From: Clostridiaceae bacterium
GTDB lineage: Bacteria; Bacillota; Clostridia; UBA1212; DUPL01
Assembly: GCA_012522035.1 (NCBI GenBank)
Contig: JAAYLF010000024.1
Span: forward strand, 1 to 5,158
Reading direction: 5' to 3'
DNA length: 5,158 nt
Shown here: one piece after another, positions 1 to 5,158 of the stretch
Layout of the letters: each line of letters opens with the position of its first letter
Position numbering within the stretch: the stretch's first letter is position 1
The notes under the pieces: generated by a model
The model's database searches: none
Told to the model about the DNA's origin: nothing
Seen by the model: the letters and a program-made list of their open reading frames with translations, nothing else
Made by a program: the position numbers and the translations under genes

Positions 1-8
1 ATAGCAGA

Positions 9-56
9 AGAGGTCAAGTCAAGAGAAGAAACAAAGTGACTCTTGACTTGGCCTCT
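9..56. repeat. Near-perfect 17-bp inverted repeat with 14-base loop
   Basis: Arms 9-25 and 40-56 are complementary at 16 of 17 positions; the exception (T14 against G51) is a G-U pair in plus-strand RNA but an A-C mismatch in minus-strand RNA. The loop, 26-39, is purine-rich. No U-tract follows directly on either strand: on the plus strand only TTTT at 63-66, after a seven-base gap. It may be a terminator-like structure of a neighbouring plus-strand gene beyond the left edge, a transcript-stabilising hairpin, or a repeat unit. Confidence 0.7.
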
Positions 57-142
57 ACCGACCTTTTGAAGTACATATGCTCAAATTAAATATGGTTCTT
101 ATGCTGTTTTTTCTTATTTTTTTGGGACATTTTCAAATACGG

Positions 143-171
143 TTGACACAACTTTTTTTGATTTTTCTAAT
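143..171 (+). promoter_or_regulatory. Candidate sigma-A type promoter pointing into the operon end
   Basis: A perfect TTGACA (143-148), a 17-base spacer and TCTAAT (166-171, five of six matches to TATAAT) make a good vegetative promoter on the plus strand. Transcription would begin near 178 and run antisense to the operon terminator and the last permease gene. No plausible plus-strand gene follows, and the stretch is AT-rich, so a chance match remains possible. Confidence 0.35.
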
Positions 172-174
172 TCC

Positions 175-210
175 AAAAAAAGCAACATCAGGACAACCCT
201 TGGTGCTGCT
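175..210 (-). terminator. Intrinsic terminator of the ABC operon
   Basis: On the minus strand AGCAGCACCA (210-201) pairs with TGATGTTGCT (190-181) with one G-U pair and one mismatch; the inner GG and CC can extend it around a short loop. The 3' arm is followed by an uninterrupted T7 run (181-175). It starts 16 bases after the last stop codon. The mismatch makes it weaker than the terminator at 4181-4212. Confidence 0.75.
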
Positions 211-226
211 TGCTTACTTCTGTAAT

Positions 227-982
227 TTAGAGCTCTTGCTTTTTAAACGAGACAATACCCAGGACAATAAACAATATAGTGCATCCAGTCGTTGTGATTA
301 TAGGGATGACAAGATTGTCATAGTTTCCGGATAGCGCTGAAATTGAATTGTCCAAAAGCATTGCTGGTGTAAACTTGTTCACATACGGTATGGCAGCCAG
401 GATGAAAACAACTATATATACAACAAAACCAAACAAGCAGGAAAACAGTGTGTTTTTTCCAACACAGCTTGAAAAAATGGCTCCTGCTGCAAACATGAGT
501 CCTAAAAGATAAAACAAACCAAAGGAAGCTATTGCATATTTGGTTATGCCTTCATTAAGCAAAAATTTGATTACTGCAACAAAGGCTGCAGAGGAAATAA
601 CATACACAACAGTGTACCATATTACGTATGCAACGAATTTGGCAAGTACAAATGTTGGTCTTGATATGTTCTTGGTCAGCGTAAGAATAGCTGTTCCTTT
701 CTGCTTTTCCCTTACAACTGCAAGGCATGTGATGAAGATTAATGCCAGAAATCCTGCTTGGAATTGATTCCCGTAGTATTGTGTATAGTATTGCGGTAAT
801 GACATGTCAAACTGTTCAGCAGCACCAGGCAAACCAGACAACTCAAGGAGCTTTGGCATATAGTGGTAAAGAATAGGTGACATAAAACTGTTGACAATAA
901 ACAGGGCAAACAATATCAAAAGCTTCCATGTTTTTACGAATTCCTTCAGTTCTTTTTTCAGGAAAACAACAAAATTATTCAT
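227..982 (-). CDS. NosY-like ABC-2 family permease
   Basis: This 251-residue protein is predicted to be the membrane half of the second exporter. An amphipathic N-terminus (KKELKEFVKTWK) leads into about six helices: near 20-41, 74-90, 116-139, 150-173, 179-199 and 224-246, ending in a short basic FKKQEL tail. After TM2 comes VVREKQKGTAILTLTKNISR (89-108), the charged-plus-GT cytoplasmic motif that in NosY-like ABC-2 permeases is the coupling site for the ATPase. A loop rich in Tyr and Gln (63-75) lies outside between TM1 and TM2. There is no large external domain, unlike the first permease. The start overlaps the previous gene by eight bases, which implies coupled translation. It is the last gene before the terminator at 175-210. 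Family members move many substrates, so none is assigned. Confidence 0.9.
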   Translation of the reverse strand: MNNFVVFLKKELKEFVKTWKLLILFALFIVNSFMSPILYHYMPKLLELSGLPGAAEQFDMSLPQYYTQYYGNQFQAGFLALIFITCLAVVREKQKGTAILTLTKNISRPTFVLAKFVAYVIWYTVVYVISSAAFVAVIKFLLNEGITKYAIASFGLFYLLGLMFAAGAIFSSCVGKNTLFSCLFGFVVYIVVFILAAIPYVNKFTPAMLLDNSISALSGNYDNLVIPIITTTGCTILFIVLGIVSFKKQEL

Positions 983-1904
983 GTGACACAACCTCCAGGA
1001 ATATTGATTCAAGTCCTCTTGTCTGCACGTTGTAATTCATAAGCGCCAATGAGTGTGCCTGTATCAATGCTGGTATTTCTCGGCCTGCCAGCATGTCGTC
1101 CAATGCAACAACAAGAATATTTCCGTTCTGATTTCTCTGTACAGACTTTATATATTCCTTGTTTTCAAGGGTTGAGACTAAGGAATTAATCGACTCATCT
1201 TCTCCCTTTACTGACAAATTTATAACGTGTTCCGCATGTTTTGCGGCCAGGTCTGAAATATCCGCATTAACTTTTATTACTCCTTTGTCCATTATCAACA
1301 CAGTATCGCAAACCCTTTCAACGTCTGCTATGATATGTGTTGAGAATAAAACAGTAACTTTACCCTTCAATGAAAGAATCAAATCGAAAATCGCCTTTCT
1401 TCCTATAGGGTCCAATGCCGATGCAGGTTCGTCGAGCAGCACAACGGACGGGTCTCCAATAAGAGCTTGGGCAAGACCAAGCCGCTGCTTCATACCTCTT
1501 GAAAAACCCTTTATTTTTGTCTTGACACCACTCAAACCAAAACGTTCAAGCAATTCCTCAGTTCTTTTCCTTATGTCTTCTTTGTCCATTTTTAGCAGCT
1601 CGCCGCAAAAGTGCAGATACTGTTCTGCTGTCATCCAATCATAAAACCCTGGCACATCGGGCAGATATCCTACATGCAGTTTTCTTTCAAGTCCGCTTTT
1701 TACTTTGACACCATTCACATAAAGCTCACCTGACGTAGGCTTTATAAGTCCTATTAGCATTTTTATTGTTGTGGTTTTGCCAGCACCATTTGGCCCTACA
1801 AAACCGCAAAGCGTTCCTTTAGGCAGCTTTAATGACAGGTTGTCAACTGCAGTCACATCGCCAAACTTTTTTGTCACGTTATTTATCTCAATTGCATATT
1901 CCAT
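975..1904 (-). CDS. CcmA-type ABC transporter ATP-binding protein
   Basis: This 309-residue ATPase is the first half of the second exporter in the operon. Motifs in order: Walker A GPNGAGKT (37-44), Q-loop region GYLPDVPGFYDWMT (79-92) with Asp where Gln is usual, signature FSRGMKQR (134-141), Walker B VVLLDEP (154-160) with catalytic Glu159, D-loop SALDP (162-166) and switch His190. The signature and the C-terminal extension ending in RGLESIFLEVV are typical of COG1131 exporters with ABC-2 partners. The start lies four bases after the previous stop; AAGGAG at 1917-1912 overlaps that stop and is seven bases plus the TGA context away from the ATG, so the start is firm. The 3' end overlaps the next gene by eight bases. 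It is too different from the first ATPase to be a recent duplicate. Substrate unknown. Confidence 0.93.
   Translation of the reverse strand: MEYAIEINNVTKKFGDVTAVDNLSLKLPKGTLCGFVGPNGAGKTTTIKMLIGLIKPTSGELYVNGVKVKSGLERKLHVGYLPDVPGFYDWMTAEQYLHFCGELLKMDKEDIRKRTEELLERFGLSGVKTKIKGFSRGMKQRLGLAQALIGDPSVVLLDEPASALDPIGRKAIFDLILSLKGKVTVLFSTHIIADVERVCDTVLIMDKGVIKVNADISDLAAKHAEHVINLSVKGEDESINSLVSTLENKEYIKSVQRNQNGNILVVALDDMLAGREIPALIQAHSLALMNYNVQTRGLESIFLEVVSHE
991..996 (-). promoter_or_regulatory. Ribosome binding site fixing the start of the second permease
   Basis: GGAGGT at 996-991 lies eight bases before ATG 982-980, inside the 3' end of the preceding ATPase gene. An in-frame ATG at 1012 gives ten extra residues but has no comparable site, and starting at 982 gives MNNFVVFLKKELKEF, a usual N-terminus for an ABC-2 permease. 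Confidence 0.85.
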
Positions 1905-1908
1905 GACC

Positions 1909-3177
1909 TCACTCCTTTGTTTTCAAAACTTTGACCAGTTCTTTTATCTTTGGTGGTTTGCCATACATCAAAACACCCACTCTATAGATTTTGGCAGCAA
2001 CGTATCCTGTAAAAATGATTGTTGCAACCAGTATGGCTATCGAAATTGCAATTTCCCATATCGGTACCGATGTCATAATAATTCTTAAAAACATACACAT
2101 GGGTGAGAAGAAGGGTATGAAAGAGAATATTCTGACAACGAGACCTTTTGGATTAACAAGGTTTACCATACTCACAAGGAAGCCTGCCATGTACAGGAAA
2201 GTTACAGGCAGAATACTGGTGTTGACATCTTCGATCCTGCTTACAAGAGAACCTACCGCACCATAGATAAAAGCGTACAGGAAGTAGCCGAGCAGGAAGA
2301 AGAGTATTGTGTAAAACAGAACATCCGCAGGCATGTCAAACAAGGATGTAACCAAGGGGTACTTGCTCCATGTACTCTCATTGATTTTATAGAACCCAAA
2401 GGAAACACCCATAACGCCCACCAGCTGGGTAAGTCCTGCAGTACCTGAGCCAAGAATCTTTCCAAACATGAAGTTGAGAGGTTTGGCGGAGGATATTAGC
2501 AGCTCCATTGCCCTTGAACTTTTCTCTGTGGCAACAGAAGTGGCTACAAGCTGTCCGTAAAGATTTACAGCAATATAAAGGAACATAAGCAGGATGTATG
2601 CGTAAAGAAAAGTTTGTTCACTGCTTTTTCCAAGTTCAATCAAATTGGACTTTACGGTACTGGCCAGAATTCTTTGGATTTCTTCCAAGGACACTCCTTG
2701 ATTCTGCAGTTCGGTTATCTTGTAATTATACTCAATAACGCTTGAAATCTGCTGCATCAAGGTGTTGGTTATTACATAATCCTTTACATAAAGGTCAAAC
2801 TCCAGAGGATTTGACATAACAAGCGCTGCATAGTATTCCTCCTTGTTAACCTTGTCTTTGAGGTCATCCAAGTTGCTGTTTTCTGAAACAAAGTTGTAAT
2901 TAGGCAGGCTCAGATTCAAAATTTCTTCTATTTGCATTCCTGAATTGTTAATAACAGCCACCCTTAACTTGTCGGTTACTCCAGGATCTGTACCAGGCTC
3001 ATCCCCGGGTTCGTCATCGCTTTTAAACATCCCTACGACTGTTGGGGTTGTCAAGACAACCGCAACCACCACCATAATTATAATTGTAGTGATTAAATAA
3101 ACCTTGTTCTTAATTATTCCCATATACTCATAGGAAAATATAGTCTTGAACTGTTCCCAATCCCGTTTCTTTATCAT
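1909..3177 (-). CDS. NatB/YhaP-like ABC-2 family permease
   Basis: This 422-residue membrane protein should form the export channel for the ATPase before it. A cytoplasmic N-terminus leads to TM1 (about 26-49), then an external domain (about 50-187), then an estimated five more helices near 189-211, 243-265, 284-308, 320-340 and 372-397. Family marks are VATEKSSRAMELL (215-227) after TM2, the SFIPFFSPMCMFLRI stretch (352-366) and the KIYRVGVLMYGKPPK tail (396-410), all typical of the COG1668 group. An acidic Pro/Gly run, DEPGDEPGTDPG (55-66), links TM1 to the external domain and is not a constant family trait. The ATG overlaps the previous stop by four bases, and AGGTGA at 3189-3184 stands six bases before it, so the two are probably made in step as a complex. 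Substrate unknown. Confidence 0.92.
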   Translation of the reverse strand: MIKKRDWEQFKTIFSYEYMGIIKNKVYLITTIIIMVVVAVVLTTPTVVGMFKSDDEPGDEPGTDPGVTDKLRVAVINNSGMQIEEILNLSLPNYNFVSENSNLDDLKDKVNKEEYYAALVMSNPLEFDLYVKDYVITNTLMQQISSVIEYNYKITELQNQGVSLEEIQRILASTVKSNLIELGKSSEQTFLYAYILLMFLYIAVNLYGQLVATSVATEKSSRAMELLISSAKPLNFMFGKILGSGTAGLTQLVGVMGVSFGFYKINESTWSKYPLVTSLFDMPADVLFYTILFFLLGYFLYAFIYGAVGSLVSRIEDVNTSILPVTFLYMAGFLVSMVNLVNPKGLVVRIFSFIPFFSPMCMFLRIIMTSVPIWEIAISIAILVATIIFTGYVAAKIYRVGVLMYGKPPKIKELVKVLKTKE

Positions 3178-4109
3178 ATGGCGTCACCTGCCTTATCCAC
3201 AAATATCTCTTCCAAGGTGGGCTCAATAACATGGAAATCATCAATTTCATAATCTGCATCAACAAACATTCTAAGAAGTGCATCCTTGGAGATATCGTCC
3301 TTTAGCTTCATAATAAATGAAAAAGCCTCGTTTTCCGTATTTGTGCCCGATTTTTGAGCCTCGAATGACATAACGTAATTGCCTACAAAGTTTTTGATAC
3401 TTGCAACGTTTTGAGGTTTGGTGAAGGAAACAAAAATATTGTCGTTTGGATAACTCTTCTTGATATTGAAGATACTGTCGTGCAATACAATCGTACCGAG
3501 GGTCAAAAGAGCTATCCTGTCACATAATTCCTCTACATAATTCATCTGATGACTGGAAAAGATAACGATTTTGCCATCCTCAACAAGCTCTTTGACAATG
3601 TTTTTCAGCAATACGGCATTTACCGGATCAAGACCGCTAAAAGGCTCATCAAGAATCACAATATCCGGATCGTTGACAAGGCTTGCTGCCAGCTGTATTT
3701 TCTGCTGGTTTCCTTTGGAGAGGGTATTTAACTTTTTGTTAAACTGATCATCCAAACCAAGGCGCTCAAGCCACTTTACTGTGTTGGTCTTTGCATCTTT
3801 TGTACTGAGCCCTTTTAGTCTTGCCAGATAAATAAGCTGGCTTCCAATTGGCTTTTTGGGGTAAAGACCTCTTTCTTCCGGCAGATAGCCAATACTGTGA
3901 TGCTCTGGATAAAATGTCTTGTTATCCAGAAGGATACTGCCTTTGTCGGCATTGAAGAATCTCATTATAATTCTCATAATGGTGGTCTTTCCAGCACCAT
4001 TTCTTCCAAGCAGGCCCAATGCGGAACCACTGCTGGCGGAAAAGCTTACATCTTTCAAGACCTCTTTGGTTCCAAAGCTCTTGTATACGTTTTTAACTTC
4101 TAATGTCAT
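3174..4109 (-). CDS. NatA/YhaQ-like ABC transporter ATP-binding protein
   Basis: This 311-residue protein is the cytoplasmic ATPase that powers the permease encoded directly after it. Motifs in order: A-loop region around Phe12, Walker A GRNGAGKT (35-42), Q-loop region GYLPEERGLYP (74-84) with Glu in place of the usual Gln, signature LSKGNQQK (130-137) in place of LSGGQ, Walker B IVILDEP (150-156) with catalytic Glu155, D-loop SGLDP (158-162) and switch His187. The C-terminal region from about residue 215, ending in PTLEEIF, matches the accessory domain (DUF4162 type) common in NatA-like exporters. The Glu and LSKGN variants are usual in this family and do not suggest loss of activity. Its stop codon overlaps the next start as ATGA. 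NatA of Bacillus serves sodium efflux, but the substrate here cannot be inferred, so no gene symbol is given. Confidence 0.93.
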   Translation of the reverse strand: MTLEVKNVYKSFGTKEVLKDVSFSASSGSALGLLGRNGAGKTTIMRIIMRFFNADKGSILLDNKTFYPEHHSIGYLPEERGLYPKKPIGSQLIYLARLKGLSTKDAKTNTVKWLERLGLDDQFNKKLNTLSKGNQQKIQLAASLVNDPDIVILDEPFSGLDPVNAVLLKNIVKELVEDGKIVIFSSHQMNYVEELCDRIALLTLGTIVLHDSIFNIKKSYPNDNIFVSFTKPQNVASIKNFVGNYVMSFEAQKSGTNTENEAFSFIMKLKDDISKDALLRMFVDADYEIDDFHVIEPTLEEIFVDKAGDAI

Positions 4110-4115
4110 GAGAGG

Positions 4116-4120
4116 CTCCT
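4116..4120 (-). promoter_or_regulatory. Ribosome binding site fixing the start of the first ATPase
   Basis: AGGAG (within AAAGGAG) lies six bases before the ATG at 4109-4107. The longer reading frame that could begin at ATG 4166 has no such site and would add 19 residues with no counterpart in NatA-type ATPases, so the start at 4109 is preferred. Confidence 0.85.
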
Positions 4121-4136
4121 TTCTATATTTTAGAAT

Positions 4137-4165
4137 ATTGTACACCATAAGTGGAAAAAAGTACA
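4137..4165 (-). promoter_or_regulatory. Weak candidate promoter of the ABC operon
   Basis: The operon needs a start signal between the terminator and the first gene. The best -10 candidate is TACAAT at 4142-4137, 27 bases before the ATG. The hexamer 17 bases upstream of it, TGTACT at 4165-4160, is a poor -35 with only three matches to TTGACA. A second -10-like TATAAC lies at 4175-4170 without a partner. The call rests mainly on position. Confidence 0.25.
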
Positions 4166-4180
4166 TATTGTTATATCTGC

Positions 4181-4212
4181 AAAAAAAGAAAGGCAGCCAA
4201 TCAGGCTGCCTT
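4181..4212 (-). terminator. Intrinsic terminator of the anchored CBM9/DOMON-like gene
   Basis: On the minus strand AAGGCAGCC, a five-base loop TGATT and GGCTGCCTT form a perfect 9-bp GC-rich stem (4212-4190), followed at once by TCTTTTTTT. It begins about 36 bases after the stop codon of the upstream gene and before the start of the ABC operon, so it separates the two transcription units. Confidence 0.93.
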
Positions 4213-4215
4213 GTG

Positions 4216-4231
4216 GGTAAGAGTTCTTACC
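4216..4231. repeat. Small perfect dyad between stop codon and terminator
   Basis: GGTAAGA and TCTTACC are perfect inverted arms around a two-base centre. The dyad sits 16 bases past the stop codon of the anchored-protein gene and 3 bases before the terminator stem. It may form a second small hairpin in the 3' untranslated RNA that stacks beside the terminator, or it may be a protein-binding dyad. The sequence alone does not decide. Confidence 0.5.
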
Positions 4232-4247
4232 TTTATTCAGGTAGGTA

Positions 4248-5144
4248 TTATTGGTCTTTTTTCCTTGTTACGAAGTAAACAACTACAGCTGCTACTATGA
4301 TAACACCAATAACGATTGCTGCGATGACTGGTGCGCCAACGCCGCCTTTTTCAGTGTCGTCATCGTTGTCTTCATCCTTATCGGTTGGAGCTGGGGTCTC
4401 TTCTGGCTCTGGAGTGGTTTCCTCTTCAAGTGTAATAGTTCCCAGCTTCAGGCTGCCAATCTGGAATGGGTTTGGAACATCATTCACAAAGTTCTCTGGA
4501 GCTCCGATTTGTCCCCAACCTTTGTTGTCATAGATAAGGAATGCGGAGAACCCCCAGGTTTGTCCAGCTTCAAGTTTCTTATCGGAAGCATCGATGTCTC
4601 CATCTTTCACTTGCAGATATTTTACAGGAATCATGAACTCGAGAACGGTAGAGCCGTCATCTCCGACTTCGATCGCATAGTCAATATCTTCAAGATCTGC
4701 TTGTGAACCGCTGGCTGTTGAATTGCCCACTGTGCCATGGTTGTGGATTGTAAACCTTATTTTATCCTTTGCATCGAAGAAGAATGAGAAGAACAAACCT
4801 TCCTGGTCGTCCCCCAGAACATTCCAAGGATTCATGTCGAATTGTGGGAACAGCTTGTTGTTGCCCCAGTCGGCTTCATCAACCTTAAGCTCGTATGCAA
4901 TATACAGCCCGTCCTCAGTCCAGTTTATGTAGAAACTGAATGGGACTGGATCGATATCGTAGTCATTATCAAAAGCAACTGCATTATCCTTGTTGAACTC
5001 ATATTTTGTACCATATTCACCTTCAGATATTTTTCCATGAATAGTAGAAGCACCTGCTTTTGCTTTATATGATGGCGGTTCTGCGTGAATATTCATAACA
5101 GCCATTGACAGACTCAATGACAAAACCATTAAGAATGTCAACAA
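4248..5144 (-). CDS. Secreted, membrane-anchored CBM9/DOMON-like domain protein
   Basis: This 298-residue protein probably displays a ligand-binding beta-sandwich outside the cell. Residues 1-21 form a hydrophobic signal peptide with likely cleavage after Ile-His-Ala21. Residues about 30-237 resemble the CBM9/DOMON-like fold: an IHGKISEGEY opening, WTEDGLYIAYEL (75-86), an NPWN...DDQEGLFFSFFFD stretch (105-124), LEFMIPVKYL (168-177) and AGQTWGFSAFLIYD (193-206). Residues 240-266 are an acidic Pro/Thr/Asp linker, and 271-292 form one transmembrane helix followed by TRKK, a stop-transfer tail that leaves the domain outside. The family binds carbohydrates or, in some DOMON proteins, haem; the ligand here is unknown and no catalytic motif is seen. 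The chosen start is TTG, with no clear Shine-Dalgarno; ATA at 5153-5151 would add Arg-Lys and give a better signal-peptide n-region. An in-frame TAA at 5156-5154 bars any longer form. The gene has its own terminator, so it is probably not part of the ABC operon downstream. Confidence 0.85.
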   Translation of the reverse strand: MLTFLMVLSLSLSMAVMNIHAEPPSYKAKAGASTIHGKISEGEYGTKYEFNKDNAVAFDNDYDIDPVPFSFYINWTEDGLYIAYELKVDEADWGNNKLFPQFDMNPWNVLGDDQEGLFFSFFFDAKDKIRFTIHNHGTVGNSTASGSQADLEDIDYAIEVGDDGSTVLEFMIPVKYLQVKDGDIDASDKKLEAGQTWGFSAFLIYDNKGWGQIGAPENFVNDVPNPFQIGSLKLGTITLEEETTPEPEETPAPTDKDEDNDDDTEKGGVGAPVIAAIVIGVIIVAAVVVYFVTRKKDQ

Positions 5145-5158
5145 TTTTCTTATTTATA

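Noticed and set aside
1..88. C-terminal tail of a plus-strand gene entering from the left edge (open to a TGA at 37-39 in one frame, or a TAA at 86-88 in another)
   Set aside because: The frames are too short to judge without sequence to the left, and the inverted repeat at 9-56 argues for noncoding DNA over much of it; neither can be supported as a feature.
142..159. Plus-strand mini-terminator GTTG-ACA-CAAC followed by T7
   Set aside because: The stem is only four base pairs with a three-base loop, too weak for an intrinsic terminator, and it overlaps the better-supported TTGACA element.
77..334. 85-codon plus-strand open frame in the left intergenic region running into the permease gene
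   Set aside because: It crosses T-runs and the operon terminator, then runs antisense to the permease; its hydrophobic start comes from poly-T, and no ribosome binding site is seen.
983..1012. Longer N-terminus for the second permease, from ATG 1012
   Set aside because: ATG 982 has GGAGGT at eight bases, whereas the longer form would overlap the ATPase gene by 38 bases and lacks a comparable site.
1159..1644. 161-codon plus-strand open frame opposite the second ATPase
   Set aside because: It mirrors a strongly conserved ABC ATPase on the other strand, its protein has no recognisable motif, and serine-rich content is what an antisense frame of such a gene yields.
4110..4166. Longer N-terminus for the first ATPase, from ATG 4166
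   Set aside because: No ribosome binding site stands before it, the 19 extra residues (MYFFPLMVYNI...) are unlike NatA-type N-termini, and ATG 4109 has AGGAG at six bases.
4251..4706. 151-codon plus-strand open frame opposite the anchored-protein gene
   Set aside because: It lies wholly antisense to a gene with signal peptide, domain and anchor in good order; its Cys/Trp/Asn-rich translation looks random.

Overview
The window looks like chromosomal DNA of a low-to-moderate GC Gram-positive bacterium of the class Clostridia. Reasons: strong AGGAG/GGAGGT ribosome binding sites, intrinsic terminators with long U-tracts, ABC-2 exporters of the NatA/NatB (YhaQ/YhaP) kind, and a secreted protein held by a C-terminal membrane anchor instead of an outer-membrane device. 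A cellulolytic Acetivibrio/Ruminiclostridium-type host would fit the CBM9/DOMON-like domain. That is an impression from protein style, not a proven assignment. No mobile element, CRISPR array, tRNA or rRNA is visible.

All five convincing genes lie on the minus strand, so the order of transcription runs from the right edge to the left. First comes a single gene (5144-4248) for a secreted, membrane-anchored protein: signal peptide, a beta-rich CBM9/DOMON-like domain, an acidic Pro/Thr/Asp linker and one transmembrane helix with a basic tail. It is closed off by a textbook terminator (4181-4212). Its start is problematic: the usable codons near the window edge are TTG, or ATA three codons further upstream.

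After a 70-base gap with a weak promoter candidate comes a compact four-gene operon (4109-227) encoding two ABC-2 type exporters in the order ATPase, permease, ATPase, permease. The first pair (311 aa and 422 aa) is NatA/NatB-like; the second pair (309 aa and 251 aa) combines a CcmA-like ATPase with a short NosY-like six-helix permease. The genes are packed with a 4-base overlap, a 4-base gap and an 8-base overlap, each with a good ribosome binding site, so translational coupling and a shared transcript are very likely. An imperfect hairpin followed by a U7 tract (175-210) ends the operon. The exported substrate cannot be read from the sequence; sodium, drugs or peptides and a cell-envelope stress role are all possible by family.

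The left 174 bases hold no gene that can be defended. They contain a near-perfect 17-bp inverted repeat (9-56), several T-runs, and a promoter-like TTGACA-N17-TCTAAT on the plus strand (143-171) pointing into the end of the operon. Overall the region is a fairly ordinary housekeeping or envelope-transport locus. The points most worth checking are the doubled exporter, the anchored sugar-binding-like protein beside it, its odd start, and the left-edge inverted repeat.
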